In this document: piece by piece, positions 16,196 to 27,300 of the stretch | Position numbering within the stretch: the first letter of the stretch is position 1 | Layout: every line of letters starts with the position of its first letter | NCBI RefSeq assembly: GCF_000336555.1 | Contig: NZ_KB375281.1 | Coordinates: forward strand, 928,899-992,898 | DNA length: 64,000 nt | Source of the DNA: Afipia clevelandensis ATCC 49720 | Lineage (GTDB): Bacteria; Pseudomonadota; Alphaproteobacteria; Rhizobiales; Xanthobacteraceae | Reading direction: 5' to 3' | Position numbers and translations under genes: made by a program | Notes under the pieces: model-generated | Databases searched by the model: none | Seen by the model: the letters and a program-made list of their open reading frames with translations, nothing else | What the model was told of the DNA's origin: nothing

Positions 16196-17557
16196 ATGTC
16201 CGGCAGAACCACCCTCACCATCGTGCTTGCTGCGGGAGAAGGCACCCGCATGCGCTCGAGCCTGCCGAAGGTCCTGCATCCGGTCGCGGGGCGGCCGCTG
16301 ATCTCGCATGTGCTCGCGGCCGCGCCGGGCGACAGGGGCGATGCGGTCGCCGTGGTGGTCGGGCCTGATCATCAGGCGGTGATCGACGAGATCGCGCGCG
16401 TGCGGCCCGGGACCAAAACCTACGTCCAGCGCGAACGCCTCGGCACGGCCCATGCGGTGCTCGCCGCGCGCGAAGCGCTTGAAGCAGGCGCGGACGACCT
16501 GCTCATCGCGTTCGGCGATACCCCGCTGATCGACGCCACAACATTCGCGCGTATGCGCGCAGCCTTAAAGGACGGCGCGGCGCTGGCCGTGCTGGGATTC
16601 CGCGCTGCTGACCCGACGGGTTATGGGCGGCTGCTGGAAGACAACGGGCAGCTTGTCGCGATCCGCGAACATGCCGACGCCAGCGAGGCCGAGCGGGCGG
16701 TGAAGCTCTGCAACGCCGGCGTGATGGCCTTCGCGGGCAAGACGGCGCTGCACATTCTCGACCGGATCGGCAATGGCAACAGCAAGGGCGAGTACTATCT
16801 CACCGATGCTGTCGCTATCGTGCGCGAACTCGGTTTGCGCGCGGTGGTGATCGAAACCAGCGAGGACGAAGTGCGCGGAATCAACACAAAAGCCCAACTC
16901 GCCGAAGCCGAGCAGGTGATGCAGCGCAAGCTGCGGCAAGCCGCACTCGATGCCGGCGTGACGCTGATTGCGCCGGAAACGGTTTTCCTGTCGGCGGACA
17001 CGACGTTCGGCAAGGACGTCACCATCGAGCCGTTCGTTGTGATCGGTGCGGGCGTCAGCATCGGCGACGGCGCGGTGATCCACTCCTTCTCGAACATCGT
17101 CGGCGCACGGATTGGCAAGGGCGCGTCCATCGGTCCGTACGCGCGGCTGCGGCCAGGTACGGTGCTGGGCGAGGGCGTCCGCATCGGCAACTTCGTCGAG
17201 ACCAAGGCTGCCGATTTGGAAGCCGGCGTGAAGGTCAATCACCTGACTTATATCGGCGATACCCATATCGGCGAGAACGCCAACATCGGCGCGGGCACCA
17301 TCACCTGCAACTACGACGGCTTCGACAAGCACCGCACCGAAATCGGCGCCGGGGCGTTCGTCGGCTCCAACTCATCGCTGGTGGCGCCGGTAAAGATCGG
17401 CGCCGGGGCCTATGTCGGCTCGGGATCGGTCATCAGCAAGGACGTGCCGGACGATGCGCTGGTGGTGGAGCGCAGCCCGGTGTCGCTCCGCGAGGGCTGG
17501 GCCAAGCGATTCCGCGAGATGAAAATGCTCAATCGGAAGCCGAAAAGTCCGAAATAG
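16196..17557 (+). CDS. glmU: Bifunctional GlmU: uridyltransferase / acetyltransferase
   Basis: Makes UDP-N-acetylglucosamine from glucosamine-1-phosphate for peptidoglycan and lipopolysaccharide. The N-terminal nucleotidyltransferase begins with [20 protein letters not shown] (residues 10-29); the C-terminal half has hexapeptide repeats of a left-handed beta-helix and the [13 protein letters not shown] acetyltransferase signature. The ATG at 16196 gives 453 residues, the usual length, with AGGGAAA just upstream. glmS follows 131 bases later, placing two steps of the pathway together. Confidence 0.95.
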   Translation: MSGRTTLTIVLAAGEGTRMRSSLPKVLHPVAGRPLISHVLAAAPGDRGDAVAVVVGPDHQAVIDEIARVRPGTKTYVQRERLGTAHAVLAAREALEAGADDLLIAFGDTPLIDATTFARMRAALKDGAALAVLGFRAADPTGYGRLLEDNGQLVAIREHADASEAERAVKLCNAGVMAFAGKTALHILDRIGNGNSKGEYYLTDAVAIVRELGLRAVVIETSEDEVRGINTKAQLAEAEQVMQRKLRQAALDAGVTLIAPETVFLSADTTFGKDVTIEPFVVIGAGVSIGDGAVIHSFSNIVGARIGKGASIGPYARLRPGTVLGEGVRIGNFVETKAADLEAGVKVNHLTYIGDTHIGENANIGAGTITCNYDGFDKHRTEIGAGAFVGSNSSLVAPVKIGAGAYVGSGSVISKDVPDDALVVERSPVSLREGWAKRFREMKMLNRKPKSPK

Positions 17558-17611
17558 GGCATTTCGGCGTACCGTGCTGATTTCGTTAACGCTTTACCCT
17601 GTTTCAATCCG

Positions 17612-17623
17612 CAACAATTGTTG
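17612..17623. promoter_or_regulatory. CAACAATTGTTG palindrome upstream of glmS
   Basis: A perfect 12-base palindrome 65 bases before the glmS start, enclosed by a looser TCCGC/GCGGA pair. It could be an operator or a structured leader element. Confidence 0.3.
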
Positions 17624-17688
17624 AGGCGGAAACGTGGTAATCCTCGGTACATAAGGCCGCATTGAGGCGGCTGGAGATTACAAACCGC

Positions 17689-19515
17689 ATGTGCGGAATC
17701 GTTGGAATTCTTGGGAAAGGGCCGGTTGCGGAGCAACTGGTCGATTCCCTCAAGCGGCTTGAATATCGCGGATATGACTCCGCGGGCGTCGCGACGCTGG
17801 AAGGCATTGCGCTCGATCGCCGCCGCGCCAAGGGCAAGCTGAAGAATCTCGAAGCGGTGCTGAAGACCTCGCCGCTCGCGGGGCACATCGGCATCGGTCA
17901 CACCCGCTGGGCGACCCACGGCAAGCCGACCGAAAGCAACGCGCATCCGCATGCGACCGACAATGTCGCGGTGGTTCACAACGGCATCATCGAAAACTTT
18001 CGCGAACTGCGGGCAAGGCTCGAAGCCGAGGGCGCGAAGTTTTCCAGCGAGACCGACACCGAGGTCGTCGCCCATCTGGTCAATTCCTATCTCGCCAAGG
18101 GCCTGTCGCCCGCGGACGCCGTCAAGGCGACGCTGCCGCAACTGCATGGCGCGTTCGCGCTCGCCTTCATCTTCAAGGGCGAACAGAACCTGATGATCGG
18201 CGCCCGCAAGGGCTCGCCGCTCGCTGTCGGTTATGGCGACGGCGAAATGTATCTCGGCTCCGATGCGATTGCGCTCGGACCGTTTACCGACACCATCAGC
18301 TATCTCGACGATGGCGACTGGGTTGTGCTGTCGCGCAACGAGGCGACTGTCTATGACGACAAGAACGCCGTTGTGGAACGCGAGATCGTCCGCCACAACA
18401 CCGCGACCTCGCTGGTGGACAAGGCCAACTACCGCCACTTCATGGCGAAGGAAATTCACGAGCAGCCCGAAGTTGTCGGTCACACGCTGGCGCACTATGT
18501 CGACATGGCCACGGAAAAGGTGGCGATGCCGGTCAAGCTGCCGTTCGACTTCAAGGACATCCAGCGCGTTTCGATCACCGCCTGCGGCACTGCGAGCTAT
18601 GCGGGCTTTGTCGCGAAATACTGGTTCGAGCGCCTGGCGCGTCTGCCGGTCGAACTCGATGTCGCATCCGAATTCCGTTACCGCGAAGCGCCACTGCGCA
18701 AGGGCGATCTGGCGATCTTCATTTCGCAATCCGGCGAGACTGCCGATACGCTGGCGGCGCTGCGCTATGCCAAGTCGCAGGGCCTGCACACCATCTCCAT
18801 CGTCAACGTGCCGACCTCGACCATTGCCCGCGAAAGCGAGACCGCGCTGCCGACGCTGGCCGGTCCTGAAATCGGCGTGGCCTCGACCAAGGCGTTCACC
18901 TGTCAGCTTGCGGCGCTGGCGGCGCTGTCGATTGCGGCTGGCAGGGCACGCGGTGAACTATCCGAATCCGACGAGACGAAACTCGTCCACGCGCTGATCG
19001 AAGTGCCGCGCCTGATGACGCAGGCACTGGCGCTTGAGCCGCAGATCGAGAAACTGGCGCGCGACATCGCCAAGAGCCAGGACGTGCTTTATCTCGGCCG
19101 CGGCACCAACTATCCGCTGGCGCTGGAAGGCGCGCTCAAGCTCAAGGAAATCTCCTACATCCACGCCGAAGGCTATGCCGCTGGCGAACTCAAGCACGGC
19201 CCCATCGCGCTGATCGACGAGAAGATGCCGGTGGTGGTGATTGCGCCGTATGACCGCGTGTTCGAGAAGACCGTCTCCAACATGCAGGAAGTCGCGGCGC
19301 GGGGCGGGCGGATCATCCTGATGACCGACGCGCAGGGCGCCAGGGACGCGACCGTGGAGTCGCTGGTGACGATCATCCTGCCGGACATGCCGGCGACGGT
19401 AACGCCGCTGGTCTATGCCATTCCGGTGCAGATGCTGGCCTATCACACCGCCGTGGTGATGGGCACCGACGTCGACCAGCCGCGGAACCTCGCCAAGTCC
19501 GTGACCGTCGAGTAG
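17689..19515 (+). CDS. glmS: Glucosamine-6-phosphate synthase (isomerising)
   Basis: Converts fructose-6-phosphate and glutamine to glucosamine-6-phosphate. The ATG at 17689 puts the catalytic Cys at position 2 (MCGIVGILG), exposed after Met removal; the in-frame ATG at 17662 is therefore rejected. The glutaminase domain (1-240) has HTRWATHGKP, and two SIS domains follow (about 285-600) with SQSGETADTLAALR. It ends KSVTVE, as in the family. 608 residues is the standard length. Confidence 0.96.
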   Translation: MCGIVGILGKGPVAEQLVDSLKRLEYRGYDSAGVATLEGIALDRRRAKGKLKNLEAVLKTSPLAGHIGIGHTRWATHGKPTESNAHPHATDNVAVVHNGIIENFRELRARLEAEGAKFSSETDTEVVAHLVNSYLAKGLSPADAVKATLPQLHGAFALAFIFKGEQNLMIGARKGSPLAVGYGDGEMYLGSDAIALGPFTDTISYLDDGDWVVLSRNEATVYDDKNAVVEREIVRHNTATSLVDKANYRHFMAKEIHEQPEVVGHTLAHYVDMATEKVAMPVKLPFDFKDIQRVSITACGTASYAGFVAKYWFERLARLPVELDVASEFRYREAPLRKGDLAIFISQSGETADTLAALRYAKSQGLHTISIVNVPTSTIARESETALPTLAGPEIGVASTKAFTCQLAALAALSIAAGRARGELSESDETKLVHALIEVPRLMTQALALEPQIEKLARDIAKSQDVLYLGRGTNYPLALEGALKLKEISYIHAEGYAAGELKHGPIALIDEKMPVVVIAPYDRVFEKTVSNMQEVAARGGRIILMTDAQGARDATVESLVTIILPDMPATVTPLVYAIPVQMLAYHTAVVMGTDVDQPRNLAKSVTVE

Positions 19516-19654
19516 GTCGCCGATCAGACAATCGGTCGCAAGACGGGCCGGTTGCGCCCGGAAAAGTCTGATACAGTGCTGTCGCAACGATTTGCGATGG
19601 TGTTTCACCATTCTGGATGAAGATGGCTCTGGATAAGGATAGCCTGGCGCTGCG

Positions 19655-20425
19655 ATGAACGAGACTTCGCCCAACATGCTTCCGGGAGGCCTGCCGCCCG
19701 TGCCGCAGGATGCGCCGCGCGGCCTCATGGCGCGGCTACGCCGCTATTTCCTCACCGGCCTGATCATCGCCGGCCCGATTGCGATCACGATCTATCTGAT
19801 CTGGTGGTTCGTCACCTGGGTGGACGGGATCGTGCGGCCGTTCGTGCCGGTCGCCTATCGTCCCGAGACTTATTTGCCGTTCGGCTTGCCGGGCTACGGC
19901 CTGATCGTCGCGTTCTTCGCGCTAACCATGCTCGGATTCCTGGCCGCCAACCTGATCGGCCGGACGCTGGTTGATTTCGGCGAAAACCTGCTGGGGCGCA
20001 TGCCCGTCGTGCGCGCGATCTATCGCGGCCTCAAGCAGGTGTTTGAGACGCTGTTCTCGGCCAACGGCTCCAGTTTCCGCAAGGTCGGTCTGGTGGAGTT
20101 TCCCTCGCCGGGCATGTGGTCCATCGTGCTGATCTCGCAGCCGCCGAGCGTGGAGATTTCGGCGAAGCTCCCGCAGGATGACGAGTTCATCTCGGTATTC
20201 CTGCCGTGCGCGCCGAACCCGACCACGGGATTTTTCTTCTACGTGCCGAAGTCCAAACTGATTGAAGTCGATATGAGCACCGATGCCGCCGCGACCCTGA
20301 TCATGTCGGCAGGCGTGGTGCAGCCCGGCAGCGATGCGCAGAAGAAGGTCAACGCGCTGGCCGAGATGGCCAACGCCAAGCGTGCGGCGACGGCCGCTCC
20401 GCAGGCCCCCGCCAAGGTGGATTGA
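19655..20425 (+). CDS. DUF502 family membrane protein
   Basis: A 256-residue protein with two membrane helices near the N-terminus (about 32-52 and 78-100) followed by a soluble domain with the DUF502 signature (GRMPVVRAIYRGLKQVFETL, PNPTTGFFFYVPKS). The family is widespread in bacteria and linked to membrane organisation, but its biochemical role is not settled. It lies 139 bases after glmS; that gap contains a small hairpin (ATGGTG-TTT-CACCAT, 19597-19611). Confidence 0.85.
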   Translation: MNETSPNMLPGGLPPVPQDAPRGLMARLRRYFLTGLIIAGPIAITIYLIWWFVTWVDGIVRPFVPVAYRPETYLPFGLPGYGLIVAFFALTMLGFLAANLIGRTLVDFGENLLGRMPVVRAIYRGLKQVFETLFSANGSSFRKVGLVEFPSPGMWSIVLISQPPSVEISAKLPQDDEFISVFLPCAPNPTTGFFFYVPKSKLIEVDMSTDAAATLIMSAGVVQPGSDAQKKVNALAEMANAKRAATAAPQAPAKVD

Positions 20426-20514
20426 GCAGAACACGCATCCGTGTGGGTGCGGCGCGGCTAAAGACCGTCTCGGGCGGCGATTCCATGCTAGCCTCGCAGG
20501 CATAACAGACTGCG

Positions 20515-21336
20515 GTGATGGCGATGCTGGACTCCGACACGGTGTTCGCGGGCTCGGTTCCGGAAAATTACGACCGCTACATGGTCCCCTTGATTTTCGA
20601 GCCTTACGCCGCCGACCTCGCGCAGCGGGTCGCGGCCTTGTCGCCGGGTGCAGTTCTGGAAATCGCCGCGGGCACCGGCGTTGTGACCCGCGCACTGGCG
20701 CCGAAGCTGTCACCCGTTGCGCGCTATGTCGCCACTGACCTGAACCAGCCAATGCTCGACTATGCCGCTTCGCGGCAGCCTCCCGATAGCCGCATCACAT
20801 GGCGTCAGGCAGATGCGATGAAACTGCCGTTCGACGATGCGAGTTTCGATGTCGTCTGTTGCCAGTTCGGCGCGATGTTCTTTCCCGATCGCCCGTCGGC
20901 CTATCGCGAAGCCAGGAGGGTTCTCAAGCCCGGAGGGCATTTCCTGTTCAGCGCGTGGGACCGCATCGAGGAGAATGTGTTTGCAGACGATGTCATCAAC
21001 GCGCTCGCGCAGATGTTTCCCAACGATCCGCCGCGCTTTCTGGCGCGCACACCACACGGCTATCACGATACGGCACTCATCCGCCGCGATCTCGAAAGCG
21101 CAGGATTCTCCAGCATCGCGATTGAGACGAGAGCCGAGCAAAGCCGCGCGTCCTCGCCGCGCATTCCGGCGCTGGCCTATTGTCAGGGAACGCTTCTGCG
21201 CGACGAAATTCAGGCCAGAGAGGCCGGAGCCCTTGAAGCCGCGACCGACCGTGCCGAGGCGGCGATTGCCAGCAGGCACGGGAGCGGGGCGGTGTCCGCC
21301 AAAATTCAGGCGCACATCATCACGGCCGCGGCTTAG
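20515..21336 (+). CDS. Class I SAM-dependent methyltransferase
   Basis: A 273-residue protein with the Rossmann-fold signature VLEIAAGTGVVTRAL (about residues 47-61), an acidic end to strand 2 (VATDLNQPMLD) and the post-motif RVLKPGGHFLFSAWD, as in UbiE-like methyltransferases. The substrate cannot be read from sequence. Met1 or Met3 may be the start. It converges on the DUF2798 gene. Confidence 0.85.
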   Translation: MMAMLDSDTVFAGSVPENYDRYMVPLIFEPYAADLAQRVAALSPGAVLEIAAGTGVVTRALAPKLSPVARYVATDLNQPMLDYAASRQPPDSRITWRQADAMKLPFDDASFDVVCCQFGAMFFPDRPSAYREARRVLKPGGHFLFSAWDRIEENVFADDVINALAQMFPNDPPRFLARTPHGYHDTALIRRDLESAGFSSIAIETRAEQSRASSPRIPALAYCQGTLLRDEIQAREAGALEAATDRAEAAIASRHGSGAVSAKIQAHIITAAA

Positions 21337-21378
21337 GCGCGATCTTTGGTCGATGGGCTGATCTCGGGGCACGCACAT

Positions 21379-21603
21379 TCACGTCGAAGTTTCGCGTTCG
21401 ACCGTGAGTGCAAAGGAAAGCCGCCTGATGAGAGGCGCCGCCAGCACAACGACCGGCAACATCGTAACCCACGATACGATCCAGGACGCGAGCCAGTGAC
21501 TGACCGAGGGATAGCTGGCGATGCCCGACGCTATCAGGCAGGTCAGTCCGGATTGCAGAACGCCAAAGACGAGATGGCTGTGTTTCCTCGAGATGCCTGG
21601 CAT
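21379..21603 (-). CDS. DUF2798 family small membrane protein
   Basis: A 74-residue protein with two hydrophobic helices and the family pattern HLVFGVLQSGLTCLIASGIA and WLASWIVSWVTMLPVVVLAA followed by PLIRRL. The start has AGGGAGGGA upstream on the minus strand. Function unknown. It lies downstream of recG on the same strand, 93 bases away. Confidence 0.75.
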   Translation of the reverse strand: MPGISRKHSHLVFGVLQSGLTCLIASGIASYPSVSHWLASWIVSWVTMLPVVVLAAPLIRRLSFALTVERETST

Positions 21604-21696
21604 AGTCCCTCCTTGCCAAGCCTATCGTAGCAATCTTCGTGCCGAAGGCCGCGTCGTGTTTTCAAGAGACATGCGGCATGTCATCGCGGCGACGGT

Positions 21697-23805
21697 CTAG
21701 CCCGCACCGATCAGCGGCAGGGCTTCGTCGCGCTCGTAGAGATAGAGCAGGCACCGCAGAGCTTCTCCGCGCTCGCCCTTCAGTCTCGGATTGTCCTGCA
21801 TGATCCGCACCGCTTCGTCGCGCGCCTGTGCGATGAGTTGTGCGTGGACCTCGGGCCGCGCGATGCGATAGCCGGGCAGGCCGCTCTGGCGCGTGCCGAG
21901 CACTTCGCCTTCGCCGCGCAGGCGAAGGTCTTCCTCGGCTATCCGGAATCCGTCAGTCGTCTCGCGGATAACCTTCAAGCGCGCGGCGGACATCTCTGTG
22001 AGAGGCTCGTGATAGAGCAGGAGGCAGGTCGAGGCTTCCGAGCCGCGTCCGATACGCCCGCGCAACTGATGCAACTGCGCAAGGCCGAAGCGCTCGGCAT
22101 TCTCGATCACCATGATGGTCGCCTGCGGGACATCGACGCCGACTTCGACAACGGTGGTCGCCACAAGGAGCTGGATTTCACCGGCGGCGAATTGCGCCAT
22201 CACGCGATCCTTCTCGGTGCCTTTCATCTGGCCATGCACGAGACCGACGCGGTCGCCGAACCGCTTTTGCAAAATCTCGAAGCGTCTGGTGGCATTGGTG
22301 AGGTGTTCGATACCTTCGGCTTCGGATTCCTCGACCAGAGGACATATCCAGTAGACCAGCTTGCCAGCGTCGATGGCGCGTCCGACGGCATCGACGATCT
22401 CGCCTGTACGGCTGTCGGCGACGGTACGGGTGTCGATGGGCTGGCGGCCTGCGGGCTTTTCGCGCAGTTCGGAAATGTCCATGTCACCGAAATAGGTGAG
22501 GACCAGCGTGCGGGGGATCGGCGTCGCGCTGAGGACCAGAACATCCACCGCATCGCCTTTCTCGGTGAGCGCAAGGCGTTCGCGCACGCCGAAGCGATGC
22601 TGCTCATCGACAATGGCGAGCGCCAGATCCTTGAAGATCACGTCGTCCTGGATCAGCGCGTGCGTGCCGACCAGCAGGTCGATCTCGCCGCTGGCGAGGC
22701 CCGCGATGATCTCGCGGCGCTCCTTGCCTTTCTCGCGGCCGGTGAGAATGGCGACATTCATGCCGGCACGCTCGGCCAGCGGCGCAATGGTCTTGATATG
22801 CTGGCGCGCGAGGATTTCCGTCGGCGCCATCAGCGCGGATTGCTTGCCGGTTTCCGCCACGGCTGCGGCGGCGAGCAGCGCCACCACCGTCTTGCCCGAG
22901 CCGACGTCGCCCTGCAGGAGCCGCAGCATCCGCACCGGCTCATTCAGGTCGCTTGCAATAGACTTCGCCGCTTCCTGCTGCGATTTCGTCAGCGCGTAGG
23001 GCAGGGCGTCGATGATCTTGTGGCGCAGATGCCCGTCACCCGCGTTGCGAACGCCGGCGGGGCGGCGCAACTGCGCGCGCACCAGCGCCAGCGCCAGTTG
23101 GCCCGCGAGCAGTTCGTCGAAGGCCAGCCGCGACCAGAACGGATTCTGGGGCAGGATATCGGTCAGTTCCTGCGGCTCATGGACCCGATGCAGCGCTTCG
23201 CTGATCGGAGGAAACGAGCATCGGCGCAACACTTCGGGACTGATCCATTCCGGCAGCTCCGGCAGCTTTTGCAGCGCCTGCGCCATGGCGCGGCGAATCG
23301 AGCCGATGGCAAGACCTTCGGTCAGCGGATAGACCGTGTCGATCTGCGGCAGTTTGGCGAGACCGGCCTCGTCCACGACGCGGTCGGGATGCACGATCTG
23401 CAAGGTGCCGTCGAACATCTGCGCGGCGCCGGAGACGAAGCGCTTCTCGCCTTTCGGCAGCAGCTTTTCGATGTATTCGGGCTTGGCGCGAAAGTAGGTC
23501 AGCACCACGTCGCCGGTTTCGTCGCTGGCATAGACCAGATGCGGCGCGCGGGAGCGGCCGGGAGGCGCAGGGCGGTGGCGGTCGATGGTGACTTCCAGTG
23601 TCACCACGGTTCCGGGGACGGCTTCGGCGATCGTCGGGCGCGTGCGGCGGTCGATGACATTGGTCGGCAGATGCAGCAGCAGATCGACCAGCCGCGGCGT
23701 CTCGCTGCGGTCCAGCAGATAGCGAAACAGCTTGTCCTGCTTCGGCCCGACGCCTGTGAGGCTGGTGACCGGTGCGAACAGGGGATTGAGCAGGGACGGG
23801 CGCAT
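21697..23805 (-). CDS. recG: ATP-dependent DNA helicase RecG
   Basis: Branch-migrating helicase acting on stalled forks and Holliday junctions. An N-terminal wedge/OB domain (residues 1-250) precedes helicase motifs: GDVGSGKTVVAL (motif I), VDEQHRFGVRERL (motif II, DEQH), LSATPIPRT (III) and QLRGRIGRG (VI). The ATG at 23805 gives MRPSLLNPLFAPVTSLTGVG, the usual N-terminus in this group, and 702 residues; a GTG at 23841 would add 12 residues. Confidence 0.95.
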   Translation of the reverse strand: MRPSLLNPLFAPVTSLTGVGPKQDKLFRYLLDRSETPRLVDLLLHLPTNVIDRRTRPTIAEAVPGTVVTLEVTIDRHRPAPPGRSRAPHLVYASDETGDVVLTYFRAKPEYIEKLLPKGEKRFVSGAAQMFDGTLQIVHPDRVVDEAGLAKLPQIDTVYPLTEGLAIGSIRRAMAQALQKLPELPEWISPEVLRRCSFPPISEALHRVHEPQELTDILPQNPFWSRLAFDELLAGQLALALVRAQLRRPAGVRNAGDGHLRHKIIDALPYALTKSQQEAAKSIASDLNEPVRMLRLLQGDVGSGKTVVALLAAAAVAETGKQSALMAPTEILARQHIKTIAPLAERAGMNVAILTGREKGKERREIIAGLASGEIDLLVGTHALIQDDVIFKDLALAIVDEQHRFGVRERLALTEKGDAVDVLVLSATPIPRTLVLTYFGDMDISELREKPAGRQPIDTRTVADSRTGEIVDAVGRAIDAGKLVYWICPLVEESEAEGIEHLTNATRRFEILQKRFGDRVGLVHGQMKGTEKDRVMAQFAAGEIQLLVATTVVEVGVDVPQATIMVIENAERFGLAQLHQLRGRIGRGSEASTCLLLYHEPLTEMSAARLKVIRETTDGFRIAEEDLRLRGEGEVLGTRQSGLPGYRIARPEVHAQLIAQARDEAVRIMQDNPRLKGERGEALRCLLYLYERDEALPLIGAG

Positions 23806-23845
23806 CAAGGACCAACAGCGGATTTCGGGGCGGATTGCCACCCTT

Positions 23846-23936
23846 CGTCATTGCGAGCGAAGCGAAGCAATCCAGTTCTTTTGTATCATACATGAAGGAG
23901 TGGATTGCTTCGTCGCAAGTGCTCCTCGCAATGACG
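23846..23936. repeat. Intergenic palindromic repeat, copy 1
   Basis: The left arm begins CGTCATTGCGAGCGAAGCGA and the right arm ends CTCCTCGCAATGACG; the arms pair imperfectly around a variable centre. The same element occurs at 27877-27957 and 40021-40100. All three lie between genes, directly after or before a coding region, as expected for small REP/MITE-like repeats of Bradyrhizobium-type genomes. Confidence 0.85.
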
Positions 23937-24072
23937 GATTTCGGAACGGGCCGTGTCATGTCCCGAAAGCACGGTATCCGTGCACAAGAAGATACTGACA
24001 GCATCGATTCCGATGGCTATATCAGCCTCCCCGGCATCGTCCGGGCTTTTTGCGTTGGAGAAGGTGACGGAC

Positions 24073-24363
24073 ATGACGGGAACGACAAGATCGAGCGCCG
24101 GCCTCGATGATCGGCGCAAGCGCCTGCTGTTCCGCTGCTGGCACCGCGGCACGCGCGAAATGGACCTGATCCTCGGCGGCTTTGCCGATGCGCAGATCGC
24201 TGACCTGTCGGATCAGGACGTGGCTGAACTGGAAAATCTGCTCGAAGTGCCGGACCCCGATCTTTATGCCGCGTTCAGCGGCGGCGCGCCGCTTGCTGCC
24301 GAGCACGCGACCGGCATTTTCACCCGCATCCAGCGTTACGTCGATGAGGCCCATCGCCGATGA
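24073..24363 (+). CDS. sdhE: Succinate dehydrogenase assembly factor SdhE
   Basis: A 96-residue protein that promotes covalent flavinylation of SdhA. The signature RRKRLLFRCWHRGTREMDLI includes the RG-x-x-E-x-D motif that contacts the flavoprotein. The ATG at 24073 is preferred to upstream in-frame starts since the conserved domain begins soon after. Its stop overlaps the mfd start by 4 bases (ATGA), so the two are translationally coupled, an arrangement common in Rhizobiales. Confidence 0.9.
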   Translation: MTGTTRSSAGLDDRRKRLLFRCWHRGTREMDLILGGFADAQIADLSDQDVAELENLLEVPDPDLYAAFSGGAPLAAEHATGIFTRIQRYVDEAHRR

Positions 24364-27300
24364 AGTCGCCTGCCAAATCTCCTGCGCAGGCGCTGCGGCC
24401 CGGCCATGTGCTGACCCTCGCCAATGTCGCCGACGGCGCGGAAGCGCTGGTCGTCTCGGACCTGGCGCGTGCGGTTGCAGCCAGGCCGAATCCGCCCGCC
24501 GTCAGTCTTGCCGTCGTTTGCCGCGACGGACCGCGCATGGCGCAACTGGCGCGCGCGCTGGAGTTCTTCGCACCCGATCTGCCGGTGATGCAGTTTCCGG
24601 CATGGGACTGTCAGCCCTATGACCGCGTCTCGCCCCATGGCGGCATTCTTGCGCAGCGCCTGACCACGCTGGCGAAACTCTCGCGCCTGCAGGGCAGCGA
24701 AAAGCCGCTGATTGTGCTGACCACGGTCAATGCCATCGTCCAGCGCGTGCCCGCGCGCGATGTGGTGGCGGCGCAGGCGCTCTCCGTCGCGCCGGGGCAT
24801 CGCCTCGCGATGGACAACATCGCTGCGTGGCTGGAGCACAACGGCTATAACCGCACCTCGACGGTGCGCGAGCCGGGCGAATATGCCGTGCGCGGCGGCA
24901 TCCTCGATCTGTTTCCGGCGGGACTCGACCAGCCGGTGCGGTTCGATTTCTTTGGCGATACGCTGGAATCGATCCGCACCTTCGATGCGGAATCCCAGCG
25001 CACGCTGCATGACATGCGCGGGCTCGACCTCGTGCCGGTGTCGGAATTCCAGCTCGTCACCGAGACCATCAAGCGTTTCCGCATGGGCTATGTGGCGCAG
25101 TTCGGCGCGCCGGATCGCGACGACATGCTCTATGAAGCGGTGAGCGAAGGCCGCCGCCATCCCGGCATGGAGCACTGGCTGCCGCTGTTCCAGGAGCGGA
25201 TGGACACGCTGTTCGATTATCTCGGCGCCGCACCCGTGGTGATGGAGCCGCTGGCCGAAGATGCCGCGCGCGAACGTTTCACCCAGATCAACGATTACTA
25301 CGAGGCACGGCGCGAGGCGATGGACACGCCGGGCGGCGGCGCCATCTACAAGCCGCTGCCGCCGGACCGGCTGTATCTGACGGAAACCGAGTGGACGCAG
25401 CTTCTGGCCGACGGAGCGCTGGCGCGAATGACGCCGTTCGCTTTGCCGGAAGGCGAGGGCATTATCGACATCGACGCGCGGCAAGGCCGCGACTTCGCGC
25501 CCGAGCGCGGCGACGGCAAAGTCAATGTGTTCGAGAGCGTTGTGGCGCATATCAACGGTCTGCAGAGCGCGCGCAAGAAGGTCGTCGTCGCACTGTGGAG
25601 CGAAGGCTCGCGCGACCGCATGGCCTCGATGCTCAAGGACCACAAGCTGCTCAACACCACCAGCGTCAATTCATGGCGCGCGGTGCAGGCGACGCCGCGC
25701 AACGAGACCATGCTGGCGGTCGTCGGCCTCGAATCCGGCTTCGAAACCGATGCCATTGCCGTCATTACCGAGCAGGACATTCTCGGCGATCGTCTGGTGC
25801 GTCCGCGCAAGGCCAGCCGCAAGCTGGAAAATTTCATCTCGGAGGTAACGTCGCTCGCCACCGGCGACATTGTGGTTCATGTCGAGCACGGCATCGGGCG
25901 GTTTGTCGGCCTGCAGACGCTGCAGGTCGGCGGCGCGCCGCATGACTGCCTCGAACTGCACTACGCCAACGACACCAAGCTGTTTCTGCCGGTCGAGAAC
26001 ATCGAACTGTTGTCGCGCTACGGCTCCGATCAAACCCATGTCGAACTCGACAAGCTGGGCGGCGGCGGATGGCAGGCGCGCAAGGCCAGGCTCAAGAACC
26101 GCATTCGTGAGATCGCGGGCGAATTGATCAAGATCGCCGCCGAGCGGCATATCCACGAAGCGCCGAAATTCCCGATCCATCAGGGGACCTACGACGAGTT
26201 CTGCGCGCGTTTCCCGTATGAGGAAACCGAGGACCAGCTCGGCGCGATCACCTCCACGCTGCACGATCTCGATGCAGGCAAGCCGATGGACCGCCTGATC
26301 TGCGGCGACGTCGGTTTCGGCAAGACCGAAGTGGCGCTGCGTGCGGCGTTTGCCGCCGCGATGGACGGCAAGCAGGTCGCCGTCGTGGTGCCGACCACGC
26401 TGCTGGCGCGGCAGCACACCAGGACGTTCACCGAGCGCTTCAAGGGCTTTCCGGTGAATGTGGCGCAGGCCTCGCGCCTTGTCGCGCCCAAGCAGATGAC
26501 GCAGGTCAAGAAAGACCTGGCCGACGGCAAGATCGATATCATCGTCGGCACGCACGCGCTGCTTGGCAAAAGCATCAAGTTCAAGGATCTCGGCCTCCTG
26601 ATCGTGGACGAGGAGCAGCATTTCGGCGTCTCGCACAAAGAGCGCCTGAAGCAACTGCGCGCCGAAATCCATGTGCTGACGCTCTCTGCGACGCCGATCC
26701 CGCGTACGTTGCAGCTTGCGCTCACGGGTGTTCGCGAATTGTCGATCATCGCATCGCCGCCGGTCGATCGCCTTGCGGTGCGCACCTTTGTCGCGCCGCA
26801 CGATCCGCTGATGATCCGCGAAGCCCTGCTGCGCGAGCGCTATCGCGGCGGTCAGGCGTTCTATGTCGTTCCGCGCATCGAATATCTCGCCGAGGTAAAG
26901 GAATTCCTCGACAAGCATGTGCCGGAAATGAAGGTCGCGGTCGCGCATGGCCAGATGCCGCCGACCGTGATCGAGGACATCATGTCCGCGTTCTATGACG
27001 GCAAGTATGACGTGCTGCTATCGACCACGATTGTGGAATCCGGTCTCGACATTCCGTCCGCGAACACGCTGATCGTGCATCGCGCCGACATGTTCGGCCT
27101 CGCGCAGCTCTATCAGTTGCGTGGCCGCGTCGGCCGCTCCAAGCTGCGGGCCTATGCGCTGTTCACGCTGCCGTCCACGCACAAGATCACCGGGCAGGCC
27201 GAGCGCCGCCTGAAGGTTTTGCAGTCGCTGGAAAACTTAGGTGCAGGCTTCCAACTGGCCTCGCACGACCTCGATATTCGCGGCGCGGGCAACCTCCTTG

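Noticed and set aside
21838..23895. 685-codon open frame antisense to recG
   Set aside because: It mirrors the codon positions of a clear recG gene and its translation is low-complexity His/Arg/Gln-rich without any domain; typical of high-GC antisense frames.
25671..26948. 425-codon frame antisense to mfd
   Set aside because: Lies entirely within the Mfd coding region opposite conserved helicase motifs.
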